DNA from: CAZTDD01 sp964612675
GTDB taxonomy: Bacteria; Hinthialibacterota; Hinthialibacteria; Hinthialibacterales; JAKPRU01
Assembly: GCA_964612675.1 (NCBI GenBank)
Contig: CAZTDD010000019.1
Span: 1 to 64,000 of the forward strand
Length of the DNA stretch: 64,000 nucleotides
Direction of reading: 5' to 3'
Shown here in pieces: positions 37,701-46,672 of the stretch. Below the pieces are notes generated by a model, which saw only the letters and a program-made list of their open reading frames with translations, made no database searches and was not told the DNA's origin. The position numbers and the translations under genes were made by a program. Position 1 is the first letter of the stretch. Each line of letters opens with the position of its first letter.

Positions 37701-37743
37701 CCGCAGCTGGCCCAACGAATTGCAGTTCGGATTCGAGCGCTGA
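34732..37743 (+). CDS. Large secreted GH-A-like glycosidase with C-terminal CBM9-like domain
   Basis: 1003 residues; signal peptide 1-29. A beta-rich N-terminal domain (30-190) is followed by a TIM-barrel region with FMLWNEPWEG (about residue 302), the acid/base Glu pattern of clan GH-A, and VLIWDTESWVA (about 405), where the nucleophile Glu would be. Residues 700-1003 begin IDVDGNLNDWSGAIP, contain FYFAAKIADETEHHG and end LQFGFER, like CBM9-type domains. I cannot place the barrel in a numbered GH family; GH39 or GH5-like are possible. Stand-alone gene, followed by a second nucleoside-hydrolase-like gene after 71 nt. Confidence 0.72.
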   Translation: MRNCSSWKIARFLFSVLCLSLSFPSVCGAAWGTLSDMHHYHECFELDAKAKPAYKLVMLDSNAAGNVFHPGEQPQVTFQIQNITDRTIQTKGRIDLIRYAQRSYPGDQWYPDLERLEVYDPLPLEVDLPPKGWKNLTVLPNAPETKGGYALIVDLGDLGRAYLTSFVRTFEPDLKRIQFPKQSLEEMPAEILARLGVQAIRWGISYYPSDSRRYKQQWERIEQELQEFHKHKITVVAEVGTGHQGMPLGRGRPHLDENDVMKDGKQDLVWLPEYDDDYQEFVYRIASEYGWPKGPVTGFMLWNEPWEGLSISGWGADMIRYRTLYKRMGDAVFRARREANVDVLVGGCDSSTNTIDKLFPDGSDEFLPYLDFCSIHYQGLSAPVLYPEWNNRTHYKGRVLIWDTESWVANADDCFAAVVAANRAAGYDRSMGTLSRIAVSTLSHNRIAKDDIQTKEGKKTIPRLIESRPLAAAYGAVQHFIGERKFKEILFRNGLPWVFVFHGLNHNPDDGTVVVVGDIGSLFKKGNVLYNTVEPLPDVKPHLILEAEDRPFRMHDVYGNPKDAVNGSIRIPLKSKGYFLRADPDVSGSFDALIQALRNARVVGLEPVEMIPYDMTRPMSQNPVMRLRATNMHNEPISGRLEVKVQGLQTEYPATLSLKARERRWIDIQLRGEARPDNTYPTELTFDAGDHGISIHKEEMHVNWISHKTIDVDGNLNDWSGAIPQTIQTEEAAKQSFEESMWLPFAEWKEGRTGGLAVAYLAWDDKNFYFAAKIADETEHHGTPRFETRDENADFYPKVSYEMKDGKKIEHVWPDGVRHFSYRRWPHVPTGMPQNSFDNVLIGFNAIPMVEDEWETHLPGRMPKFIWYKTTDYEYALNNVAKSYGDGTEIWRAMVPGMPYKHFYPRQPKHPLEGPVKDGQLAFRYDSGVRIVECALPWNEIPHVKKLLDQGDTVKFSFHVNHESRGPDMELSMNRSAAEGISSAFHPNWSRSWPNELQFGFER

Positions 37744-37814
37744 TGAGCTTATTTCGGTGAGATCCTATTGGCTGAAAAAAAGTAAGTCTCAATAAACGGT
37801 AAGGAGCCAAACGA

Positions 37815-38762
37815 ATGAGACATGTTTTTGCCCTGTTTCTATTTTTCGCCCTAGTTGCTATGCTTGTGTGTCATGCCGAACGGACGCTGCCTTCCTTTCC
37901 TCCGTCGCAGGAACCCATTCCAGTGATCATCGATACGGATGCGGCATGTGAGATCGACGATCTATACGCGATCGCTTTGTCGCTGCTCTGTCCCGACCGA
38001 CTGGACATTCAGGGTTTCGTCGCAGCGCATTTCGGTGACGCGGGCGGCCCCGAAGGAATCGAAAAATCCTACCGCGCAATCCTTACAGTCATGAAGAAAG
38101 CGAAAATGGAGGGCCGTTTCCCTGTCAAGAAAGGCTCCCACCCATTCCGCTACAGTCAACAACCCGAACCATCCGAAGGTGTGGATTTCATCATCGAAAA
38201 AGCAATGGAGCATGATCGGAATAATCCACTGTGGGTTGTATTATTGGGTCCTTCGACAGATATTGTGAACGCCTACCTAATAGAACCGGAGATCAAGGAA
38301 CGCGTCGTCGTGTTCTGGCACGGCAGAACAAGATGGCCGGATAAATGCTGGAATTTCAATGCCTATAACGACCTTAAGGCCGTCCGTCTTTTATTTAAAT
38401 CCGATTTGCCGTTCATTCTTTTTGATACAGGCACACATTTGTATTGCCCAATGAAGGAATCCAAACGCAGACTGGCTCCCTACGGAGATCTCGGCAAGTT
38501 TCTGCATACGTTCCGACTGAAAAGCAAATGGTTTCAATCACCGAAGAAGGGCTTTTACGATTTGGGGGACATTGCGGCGGTCGTCGATCCGACCTTGGCG
38601 AAATGGGAAGTTGTTGACGCGCCGGGTGTCAATTGGGACATGAACTATACACACGACAAAACATATGGCAAGATCGTACGGATCTACGATATCGACCGCG
38701 ATGGGAGTTTTCAGCTCTTATATGGCAGATTGGCGGATGCTTTTCCGAAAAGTCCAAAGTAG
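37815..38762 (+). CDS. Secreted nucleoside hydrolase-like protein (second copy)
   Basis: 315 residues with a signal peptide (1-21, CHA cleavage). The VIIDTDAACEIDDLYAI motif conserves the Asp cluster. The central LLGPSTDIVNAYLIEPEI replaces the more typical GAVTNLA of the copy at 31630, and the C-terminal part differs, so the two are distant relatives. AAGGAGCC precedes the start. It follows the GH-A-like gene by 71 nt. The intended substrate, nucleosides or glycosides in the periplasm, is not known. Confidence 0.78.
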   Translation: MRHVFALFLFFALVAMLVCHAERTLPSFPPSQEPIPVIIDTDAACEIDDLYAIALSLLCPDRLDIQGFVAAHFGDAGGPEGIEKSYRAILTVMKKAKMEGRFPVKKGSHPFRYSQQPEPSEGVDFIIEKAMEHDRNNPLWVVLLGPSTDIVNAYLIEPEIKERVVVFWHGRTRWPDKCWNFNAYNDLKAVRLLFKSDLPFILFDTGTHLYCPMKESKRRLAPYGDLGKFLHTFRLKSKWFQSPKKGFYDLGDIAAVVDPTLAKWEVVDAPGVNWDMNYTHDKTYGKIVRIYDIDRDGSFQLLYGRLADAFPKSPK

Positions 38763-39076
38763 ATTGCTGCAGCCAGCCCTGGCTTCACTCTCGTCTTGTT
38801 TACCAACCTGTTTGGCATAACCAGCTGGAAAACACTGCATCGGTATTTATCAACGCCAAGAAAAAACAACCGTCACTTGCGAATCTGTGAAATGCCTGAG
38901 CAAGAGAGGCAGAACACTTATAAACCTAAATTCGGCAGTAAAAAGGGGAAGCTGGCTTCAACTGCCGAATCTAGGATAAACAAGGAGAAGGCCATGCGAA
39001 TTTCAAACAGGATTCGATATATCGAGTCTGTGCCAAGACGGAAGGTTGATATCCAATAATCACAGATGACTCATTT
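38763..39076. other. Intergenic region holding a short inverted-repeat element
   Basis: 314 bp between converging genes. Apart from the element at 38925-38975, no gene or clear terminator is seen; the frames there are short and lack ribosome-binding sites. Confidence 0.5.
38925..38975. mobile_element. Short derivative of the inverted-repeat element
   Basis: Ends CCTAAATTCGGCAGT (38925-38939) and ACTGCCGAATCTAGG (38961-38975) match the termini of the element at 29911-30098. Only 51 bp separate the outer edges, so the inner part is almost lost. Confidence 0.6.
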
Positions 39077-42000
39077 TCATTGATCTTGGGCTTTACGTAC
39101 TACGAGTGCGTAAGCGGAAGGCAGGAACAACAGAGTCAGCACTAAGGAATAGAGCAGACCGCCGATCACAGCAATGCTCATCGTTACGAGCATATCACCG
39201 CCTTCGCCGAGATTCATCGCCAGAGGCGTCAACCCCAGCACAGTTGTCAACTGGGTCATCAAAATCGGTCGAATGCGAGTCGGGGCCGCTTTATAAATGG
39301 CTTCCCGTGGACTCACCCCCGCTTGTCGATGTTCCTCTGCCAAAACCAAAAGGACCACGCCTTGAGAAGTAATGCCCCCCATCATGACCAACATACCAAT
39401 TTGGACGGTGACCCCAATGGGCGCCCCAGTGAGATACAAAGCGAAAAACGCTCCGGTCAGTGCGAAAGGAACATTCAGCATGATAAGCAATGGCAACACA
39501 AAGGACTCAAATTGGATGGCCAGAATTACATACGCAAATAGTGAGGCAAAGCCGAGGATCAACCCCATAACTCGGCGGCTCTCCGCCATAAACCGGGCTT
39601 GACTACCCATTGAGAATTCAACCCCCGGAGGTGGATTCAGGTCAATAGCCGCCTGTTCGGCCCTTGCGAGGCCTTCTCCGACGCTGATTCCACTTGCATC
39701 CGCACGGACAATTACCCTCATGACTTGGTCTTCGCGGGAGATTTCCACAGGACCTACGGCACGGCGGACCTCGGCGATGTCTCTCAGGTAGATCGGTTCC
39801 CCCCTACGGGTATCCACGAGTAACTCTTCAAGATGTGATTTGCTCGCGATTTTCACCTCCGGGACCATAACGCGAATGGGATAATAATCGTTGCCCACTC
39901 GGTATCGCGTGCCTACCATGCCTTGGACAAGCGTCCGTAATGTCCTGGCGACTTGTTGAACGGTAAGCCCCATCGACGAGGCACGGGCGCGATCCACATA
40001 GACGCGATACTCCGGACGCGTCATATCCATCGAAAGATTCACGCCGGACAAGCCCGGTGTCGCGCTGAGGTGCGCAGCCAATTGTTCCGAAAATTCGTAG
40101 ATCGATACAACGTCAGAACCTTTGACATTGACCTCGATATCCTGCTCGCCTACCTTTCGGAGACCCTTGAGCGGTCTTGGCATGGCGGAGAACTTTGCCC
40201 CGGGAATCCGTGCTTGCAACTTCGCCATTATGGGGCGAATTTTGGCAACAAACTCCCGTGTACTGATGTCACGTTCGCCTCGGGACACAAGCTGAATATC
40301 CAATTCTCCTTCGTTCCCGATTTCCAAAGTATATAGGCCGAAAACTCTACCGCCCGTGAGTCTGAAAATGTTTTTGATTTCGGGAAAGCTACGAATTTGG
40401 TTTTCTGCTTCCAACAGAATGCGATCCATTTCAGCCACCGATGTACCGCTAGGTGTCTTGAGTTTCACCATTACGCGGCCATCATCGAGCTTGGGCAGGA
40501 ATTCAGAACCAATTTGAGCGGCCAGCCATATTCCAACGCCAAACGTTGCCGGAATAAGTATGACCACAAGCCATCGTACTCGTAAACAGCCGGCAAGAAG
40601 CTTCCTATATCCTCGCAAAACAAAACCTAAGAGACAATCAAAAACTCTGGTTATGCGAGAATGTTTCCCCTCTTTCTCACCGTGCAACAGCCTGTCGGTC
40701 AAGAAAGGGGTAATCGTCACCGCAACTAATAATGAAACCGCTACCACCCCGCCAACCACCATTACCAGTTCTTTGAATAAGATAGCGGCTAATCCCGGGA
40801 CGAAAACGAAGGGTAGGAAGAGCGCAAGGAAAGTCAAAGTAGAAGCGACTATCGCCGAACCGACCTCGTCTGTACCGCGGCTGGCGTAATCGCCGATCCC
40901 CTCAGATTTCAGCCGCGTGATATTCTCTAACACAACGATTGAATTGTCCAAAATCACTCCAAGCGCAACAACCAGCCCCCCCATCGAGAACACGTTAATA
41001 GAAAAATCGGCGGCCATCATTAAAATAAAGTTGGCCAGTAGAGTAAGCGGTAGGGCGACCATCATGACAAGCACCTGGCGCCACCGACCCAAGAACAGAT
41101 ACACAACAAAGACCACCAGTACCGCGGCGACAAGGGCGGAATTTTGCACACTATGAATCGCTCCCAACACGTAAGTGCTGTCATCTTCGAAATAGTGAAA
41201 CTCGATCCCCTCTGGAATATCTCCACGAAGTTCCGCGACTCGGTCTTTGAGCGCTTTCGCGACGTTCACGGAATTGGCGGCATATTGCTTGAGTACTTTG
41301 ACCTGAACGCAAGGCTTGCCATCAAAATGGGTGATGATTCGTTGCTCCTCATGCGCATCTTCCACAGTGGCCAGGTCTTTGATATAGACTTCTTCCCCTA
41401 GTGGTCCAAGCGCGACCACAACCTCTTCTATTTCGTCGAGCATTTCGAACTCGCCCATGACTCGGGCGATGATTTCGCGGGGCTCGATGGTTACACGTCC
41501 CGCAAAAGTCTCGAGGTTCTCCTCGTAAAGGGCTTTGGCCACTTGAACCGTGCTCAGGTTATAGGCCTGCAACCGTTGCGGGTCGAGATGAACTCGGATT
41601 TCTCGTTCTTTTCCGCCGACTAATTCGGTGCCGGCGGTTCCAGTAACAGTTGCCAGCCGGTCTGAAAGCCAGATGTCCGCCCAGTCACGCAACTCGGTTG
41701 AATTATGTCGATCAGAGGTGAGCATTACCTCGATAGCAGGCAGCTGGGATGGGTCCGCTTTGATGATCACAGGTGGATCCATGTCGGAAGGCAGGTTCTT
41801 CGTGACCCTTCCCATCGCCGCCACCACGTCCTGAAATGCGACTTCCACGTCTACCCCATATAGAAAATTGACAAGCAAGGTGTACATCCCCTCGATGCTG
41901 GAGGATTCCAGATAATCGAGATCGTCGACCGTGGCAATGATCTGTTCCAGTGGGTCCGCGATATTGGTTTCAATATCGTCCGGCGTTGCACCGCGCCACC

Positions 42001-42148
42001 AGATGTGAATTTTAACCATCGGGTAAGAAATGTCGGGCAAATAGTTCACATCTAACTGCGTTAGACTGAATAGGCCGGTAAAAAAAACCGCGACGGTCAA
42101 TACAACGACTGCAACGGGACGTTTAAGTGCGGTGACAGTAATTTTCAT
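39077..42148 (-). CDS. RND efflux permease (HAE1/AcrB-like)
   Basis: 1023-residue inner-membrane proton antiporter, normal length, 12 predicted membrane segments in two halves. The N-terminal MKITVTALKRPVAVVVLTVAV gives TM1; PDISYPMVKIHIWWRGATPDDIE and the large periplasmic loops follow. VALGVILDNSIVVLENITR is the TM4 region, where the conserved Asp residues of the proton relay would be. Substrates are not predictable. ATG 42148 overlaps the adaptor stop by 4 nt, so it is translationally coupled as the third gene of the operon. Confidence 0.95.
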   Translation of the reverse strand: MKITVTALKRPVAVVVLTVAVFFTGLFSLTQLDVNYLPDISYPMVKIHIWWRGATPDDIETNIADPLEQIIATVDDLDYLESSSIEGMYTLLVNFLYGVDVEVAFQDVVAAMGRVTKNLPSDMDPPVIIKADPSQLPAIEVMLTSDRHNSTELRDWADIWLSDRLATVTGTAGTELVGGKEREIRVHLDPQRLQAYNLSTVQVAKALYEENLETFAGRVTIEPREIIARVMGEFEMLDEIEEVVVALGPLGEEVYIKDLATVEDAHEEQRIITHFDGKPCVQVKVLKQYAANSVNVAKALKDRVAELRGDIPEGIEFHYFEDDSTYVLGAIHSVQNSALVAAVLVVFVVYLFLGRWRQVLVMMVALPLTLLANFILMMAADFSINVFSMGGLVVALGVILDNSIVVLENITRLKSEGIGDYASRGTDEVGSAIVASTLTFLALFLPFVFVPGLAAILFKELVMVVGGVVAVSLLVAVTITPFLTDRLLHGEKEGKHSRITRVFDCLLGFVLRGYRKLLAGCLRVRWLVVILIPATFGVGIWLAAQIGSEFLPKLDDGRVMVKLKTPSGTSVAEMDRILLEAENQIRSFPEIKNIFRLTGGRVFGLYTLEIGNEGELDIQLVSRGERDISTREFVAKIRPIMAKLQARIPGAKFSAMPRPLKGLRKVGEQDIEVNVKGSDVVSIYEFSEQLAAHLSATPGLSGVNLSMDMTRPEYRVYVDRARASSMGLTVQQVARTLRTLVQGMVGTRYRVGNDYYPIRVMVPEVKIASKSHLEELLVDTRRGEPIYLRDIAEVRRAVGPVEISREDQVMRVIVRADASGISVGEGLARAEQAAIDLNPPPGVEFSMGSQARFMAESRRVMGLILGFASLFAYVILAIQFESFVLPLLIMLNVPFALTGAFFALYLTGAPIGVTVQIGMLVMMGGITSQGVVLLVLAEEHRQAGVSPREAIYKAAPTRIRPILMTQLTTVLGLTPLAMNLGEGGDMLVTMSIAVIGGLLYSLVLTLLFLPSAYALVVRKAQDQ

Positions 42149-43923
42149 TGTTGTTCATCTCCCGCCGTTTGCTTGTCCTCCACCCCTGGCACCGTCTTGC
42201 CTATATGGCAAACCCATTCCTCCATTGTCTCAGTTGCGACAGGTGCGGGAGCCTCGAGAAATGAAATAACAAACTTCGATTCCGTTTCGCATATACCGAT
42301 TGATCTGGGCCGAACTGAGAGCATCTTCGGATCGGTGAATTTTTTTCCAAAGCAGAATATGACGATTTTCGCACCGATAATGTCGGGATCAATGACGCCG
42401 TCGTTCAACGCGCTTGTGTGTGCATAATGATCGAACGTGGCGATATAAGCGGCGAACGGGTGCTTTTCTATGTTGTCGCGTAGATGCCGGCAAAGTCCGT
42501 CCAAAGTATTGAAACGCAGATCGCTTTTGTCATAGGCTTGCAAACGTATGGGGAATTTATCATGAAACATCATCTGTTCCAATTTCGCTCGCTCATACGA
42601 CTCGTGGACCGGCGTTTGCTTTTCTTGCCCGCTTGTTGATTGCCCGCTTGTCGCTCGCTTATTCTCTTCGCTTGGCTCCATTTTTTCTATCTGGACTTGC
42701 ATGCCATTTTTGAGGTTTTCGTTACCAACAAAGACAACCAATTCGCCGGGTTGAACGCCCTCCGTAATCTCAACGCGTTCCTCCTGTTCTAAACCGACTT
42801 GTATGTTTTTCATTACAGCTTTATTGCTGTTGACACAAAAAACGACCGTATCGCCCCGAGCCGTTGATAGGACGGCTTTATCGGGTACAACGACGGCGTT
42901 CTCGATTGTTCGAAGCTCGACCGATATCCTGGCGAACTGTCCCTGCAGCAATTGGACCGAATCCAAAACTCTTGCTTCGGCCAAGCATGTGCGCGTGTTG
43001 CGCACAAGTTCCGGATAAACGCGCTCAATTCGCGCGTGGAACGTTTTCCCAGGATAGGCGTCCAACTGAACCTCCGCCTTCGCGTTCGTATGGATCTTTG
43101 CAACATGGATTTCCGGCACCGCAAATCTGACGAGAAGAGACGAGGTATCCAGCATCTCCAAAAGAGGTGTTCGCGGGGTAACCAAATCTCCCGGACGAAC
43201 CAGCACACTTGTTATCACACCGGCGAACGGCGCACTGAGAGTGCACTCGGCAAACCTTGCACGAGCAAGCGAGAGTTTCGCCGCGGCTTCATCCACCTCC
43301 GCTTGGGCAACAGCCACCTCGGTTACAGTCGGACCCGCTCTGAGCATCGCGAGCTGTTCTTTTGCGGCCTCCAGCTGCGTCTCACATTTAATGTAGTCAA
43401 CGCGAGCTTTTTCCACCGCTTCTCCGGGCAATGAACCACTTTTGACGAGTGCCCGTATCCGTTCAAAGTCCGCTTTTGCAAAACTTGTGCAATCTTCGAA
43501 ATGCCGAACGGATTCTTCGGCTTGGGCAATCTCTTCGGGCCGCGGACCAACCTTGAGGTCGGCTAATTTCGCTTTGGCAACGGACAGCGCAGCCTCGGCC
43601 GCGACCACTTCTTGCCGGTAAATCGGACGGTCTATCTGGATTAGCTTCTGGCCGGCCTGTTCGATAAAATCACCTTCCCGCCAAGGACAGAAGGAAATCG
43701 GTCCTTCAACCGTTGCCTTTATCGTCACATTGTTTACCGCAATGACTTCCCCCGTAGCCACCATAGACTCGACTAACCGCGTGTTTTCGGCGGCGATAAC
43801 TTGAACAAGGCGAGGCTTTTTCGGTTTGGCCTGTTGTGTTTTGTCCTGACCACAGCTTAACAAGACGAGAATAGCGAGTTCGAAAATACACATACACGAT
43901 AAACAACTTGATTTCTTTTTCAT
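42145..43923 (-). CDS. RND adaptor (membrane fusion protein) fused to a DUF6858-like domain
   Basis: 592 residues. A lipoprotein-like signal (IFELAILVLLSCGQ, Cys near 25) anchors it in the periplasm. HlyD layout: beta-barrel/lipoyl halves around a helical hairpin (AEAALSVAKAKLAD and DEAAAKLSLARARF), ending near 400. After a Ser/Gln-rich linker, residues about 455-580 contain YDKSDLRF, IEKHPFAAYIATFDHYAHT, AKIVIFCFGKKFTDP and VRPRSIGICETESKFVISFL, which I recognise as a DUF6858-type domain, normally a separate small protein. The fusion places it in the periplasm. The 4-nt overlaps with both neighbours show a single operon. Confidence 0.85.
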   Translation of the reverse strand: MKKKSSCLSCMCIFELAILVLLSCGQDKTQQAKPKKPRLVQVIAAENTRLVESMVATGEVIAVNNVTIKATVEGPISFCPWREGDFIEQAGQKLIQIDRPIYRQEVVAAEAALSVAKAKLADLKVGPRPEEIAQAEESVRHFEDCTSFAKADFERIRALVKSGSLPGEAVEKARVDYIKCETQLEAAKEQLAMLRAGPTVTEVAVAQAEVDEAAAKLSLARARFAECTLSAPFAGVITSVLVRPGDLVTPRTPLLEMLDTSSLLVRFAVPEIHVAKIHTNAKAEVQLDAYPGKTFHARIERVYPELVRNTRTCLAEARVLDSVQLLQGQFARISVELRTIENAVVVPDKAVLSTARGDTVVFCVNSNKAVMKNIQVGLEQEERVEITEGVQPGELVVFVGNENLKNGMQVQIEKMEPSEENKRATSGQSTSGQEKQTPVHESYERAKLEQMMFHDKFPIRLQAYDKSDLRFNTLDGLCRHLRDNIEKHPFAAYIATFDHYAHTSALNDGVIDPDIIGAKIVIFCFGKKFTDPKMLSVRPRSIGICETESKFVISFLEAPAPVATETMEEWVCHIGKTVPGVEDKQTAGDEQQ

Positions 43924-45347
43924 TGGTCTTCTCCAACTGCTAAGCGGTAATAAGCTAAAGCCGTACTGTAGTCAGCCAAGGCCCGGTAATAATTCATTTG
44001 TGAATCCAGTAGCTCACTCTGAGCATCCAATACGTCTGTAATTGATCCCTTGGCGAAATCGTACTTTTCCCGCTCGATCCGCAGACTTTCTTTAGCCTGT
44101 TCGATACTCTTTTCGCTTGCTTTGACACGTTCAAGAGATGAAGACACGTTCAGTATGGCTGTCTCCACTTCCAACCGTATTTGAAGTTCATGATCCCGAA
44201 GAGAATCCTGAGCTGCGAGAAGGTTGGCCTGTTCGTGCCGAACCTTGGCGCGTATCTTGCCTCCTGCGTAAATGGGGATGCTGATTCCTAAGGTTATAGT
44301 GCCGACCTCGTTATGGTCATTCGTGTGATAGGCATCCCAATTATCTCCATAAGCAGCATCAAGAACAACATTTGGAGAGTGGCCGGCTCGTGCGGCGGCA
44401 ACGCGCTTCGCCTGAGCTTCGAGTGCAGATTGAGCCGCAAGATAGTCATTTCGGTCATTCAGTGCGTTGACCACACTGATTTCCTCGTCCGGGACTTCCC
44501 CGGTAGTACCCTCAAATTCCCCGGCGATGAGCAACGGACTGTCCGACGATTTCCGAACACCCATGAGATTGATCAACACACGGCTCTGAATAGCCATGAC
44601 ATTCCGTTCCGTGGCTAACTCATGCGCCAGATCCGCTAAGCGCACCTCAGTTCGAAGCTGATCTACTATGGCTGCCTTTTGGGCCTCGATAAGATTGCCG
44701 ACGCGTCTTAAATGCTCTCTCAGTGCCGTTTGCGAGAACTCCAGCGATTCGATCACATGTTCTTGCGACAAAATGCTGTAGAACACACTGGAAACGTTGA
44801 AAACTAATTCTTCCCGTGTTCGTGCAAGACGGTGCTCGGCGCTCAACCGCATCAGCTTGGCGGCGCGGACTTCATTAATGAGCTTGCCGCCCGTAAATAG
44901 CGGCATTCGAAGAACAAAATCTGCTGACAGCAATTGGTCACTGAACAATATTGTATCGACAAGGCCGGGTCTTCTCGGATTGATGATTCGAATGTCACGA
45001 TACACCGTGTGTGATCCCGTCAGATCCAGCTTCGGCAGCATATCTCCAACAGCCATGTCGTACTGGGCGTCGGCCGCATGCACTTCGTGACGGACAGTGG
45101 CGACACTCGGATTATTGGCGAGCGCTATTTCGATGGCCCGGTCCAATGACAAGTTGCTTTCTAGACTAAATGCCGTTTGATTTGTGGCTGAAGCTGTGGC
45201 TGAAGCAATAACGGCCGATTGAAGGGGCTTCCCCTGATTGTCGATGGATGGATAGGATTCGGCTCGAGTTGCCGGGACATCCTCTGCAAATACCTCCAAC
45301 AATGCTGAGAGAATTATCAACCCGGTTATTTTCACTGTTTTTCGCAT
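43920..45347 (-). CDS. TolC-like outer-membrane efflux channel
   Basis: 475 residues with a signal peptide (1-22, EVFA). Two OEP repeats are visible: the first with LSLDRAIEIALANNPSV, the second around YAGGKIRAKVRHEQA and FAKGSITDVLDAQSELLDSQMNY. Long amphipathic helices and alternating strands fit a trimeric outer-membrane channel with a periplasmic tunnel. It is the first gene of the operon tolC-adaptor-permease and overlaps the adaptor by 4 nt. Together they would form a tripartite pump. Confidence 0.95.
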   Translation of the reverse strand: MRKTVKITGLIILSALLEVFAEDVPATRAESYPSIDNQGKPLQSAVIASATASATNQTAFSLESNLSLDRAIEIALANNPSVATVRHEVHAADAQYDMAVGDMLPKLDLTGSHTVYRDIRIINPRRPGLVDTILFSDQLLSADFVLRMPLFTGGKLINEVRAAKLMRLSAEHRLARTREELVFNVSSVFYSILSQEHVIESLEFSQTALREHLRRVGNLIEAQKAAIVDQLRTEVRLADLAHELATERNVMAIQSRVLINLMGVRKSSDSPLLIAGEFEGTTGEVPDEEISVVNALNDRNDYLAAQSALEAQAKRVAAARAGHSPNVVLDAAYGDNWDAYHTNDHNEVGTITLGISIPIYAGGKIRAKVRHEQANLLAAQDSLRDHELQIRLEVETAILNVSSSLERVKASEKSIEQAKESLRIEREKYDFAKGSITDVLDAQSELLDSQMNYYRALADYSTALAYYRLAVGEDQ

Positions 45348-45600
45348 TCCTAATTTCCTTCCGAGAACCGCCTTCTATGGCGAATACAACAACGCCCCTG
45401 CTTTCTTGGCACGTGGAATGTCTGCGACGAAAGCCCAAACACCCTTGCCTCCGGCGTATTTTGTAAAAATGACTATATCAACTCTATGTGCATCAAGGAT
45501 CTTCCACGAGGACGTTATGCGATATATCGCACCGTACACTGGAGTTTGCCATAGCGATACACATTTTTATCCATGTAGATCTCCTCAGCTATTCTCAGCG

Positions 45601-46287
45601 CTATAAACGCAGATTCGGCATCGCAGCGTAAATATGCGAACATTTATCTGGACTCGTTTCCATATCGGAGTTTTCCACCTGCAAAAACCGTACGTGATAG
45701 CCAAATTGTCTTAGATAACCGATAACGTCATTTACTGAATGCCCGAGCTTTTTGAGATAATGGTGGTGGATTTCACAAAAGATCTCTGGCGCCTGCTCAG
45801 TCAAAACCGTCCTCGCACCCTGCAAAACCAGCAGTTCGCTACCTTCGCAATCCATATTCAACAGATTGACTCGTCCGACCTCTTGGATCGCCAGAAATTC
45901 TGTTGCCGTGCTCGCTTCCACCCAGAGCATTTCTCCACCTTCGGCTGGGGTAATCCCACTTCCTCCGCCACGCTTGTAAAATGGGATACGCCCCGCCCGA
46001 TCGCTTAATGCCAACCTGTACACACTCACGTTCTTGATTCCGTTGTTCAAAAGATTTTCTTTCAAGGTGTCGTAATATTCAGGCACAGGCTCAAATGCGT
46101 ATAAGTGCCCGGCGTCACCGATAGTCTTGGCGATAGCAACCGTTGTGACGCCTGTGTTCGCACCAACTTCCATAACACGCATGCCCGGCTTGGCAATCGA
46201 TCGAAGAAACTGCACCTCTCCGGAATGATGAGCATCGTTCCGGAGTTCGCGGAGGAACTCGCCAGATTCGTAGTCAAAGTGGTCCAT
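45601..46287 (-). CDS. FkbM-family SAM-dependent methyltransferase
   Basis: 228 residues. The SAM-binding GMRVMEVGANTGVTTVAIAK motif, then LYAFEPVPEYYDTLKENL, and VNLLNMDCEGSELLVLQG (post-motif region) are typical of FkbM methyltransferases, which O-methylate sugars or polyketides. The EIHHHYLKKLG segment follows. It is on the same strand as the efflux operon but 253 bp away, so it probably forms its own unit. The substrate is unknown; a surface glycan is plausible. Confidence 0.9.
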   Translation of the reverse strand: MDHFDYESGEFLRELRNDAHHSGEVQFLRSIAKPGMRVMEVGANTGVTTVAIAKTIGDAGHLYAFEPVPEYYDTLKENLLNNGIKNVSVYRLALSDRAGRIPFYKRGGGSGITPAEGGEMLWVEASTATEFLAIQEVGRVNLLNMDCEGSELLVLQGARTVLTEQAPEIFCEIHHHYLKKLGHSVNDVIGYLRQFGYHVRFLQVENSDMETSPDKCSHIYAAMPNLRL

Positions 46288-46672
46288 TGTTTTCTTGTTC
46301 TTTTTTCAAGGCCAAAAACGTCTCGCTCTGTTTGTTATGAACAAATTCTTGAAGCGACTATTCCCTCCCAGTCAAACACTCGGATCTCACATCAACCTCA
46401 TTCGAACCCGCCCCGGTTTTCGCCGAATTACTGCAATCAACCATGTGCGATTGTTATGCCAAAAGAGTAAATGAGAGATAACACTAGTTTTTGAAACGTG
46501 TTACGCACTGTTGAGGATACTGGGTCCATCATTGCTTTTGCAACGATTTAGACTCTTTGCTATAATGCAAATGCAACGATCTTGGAATTAGTCAGTTTGC
46601 AGACAGGGTACGGTGGTTCGAGTGTCAGCCGGACAAATAAGCTACACCGAACGGAATAAGCAGGTGTGACGT
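46288..46672. other. Divergent control region, 385 bp
   Basis: Region between the divergent methyltransferase and the sigma-54 activator gene. Apart from the promoter at 46538-46566 no gene or repeat is seen. Confidence 0.5.
46538..46566 (+). promoter_or_regulatory. Sigma-70 promoter of the sigma-54 activator gene
   Basis: -35 TTGCAA (46538-46543), 17-nt spacer, -10 TATAAT (46561-46566), about 100 nt upstream of the ATG at 46673. The -10 is perfect and the -35 has four of six consensus bases. Confidence 0.7.
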
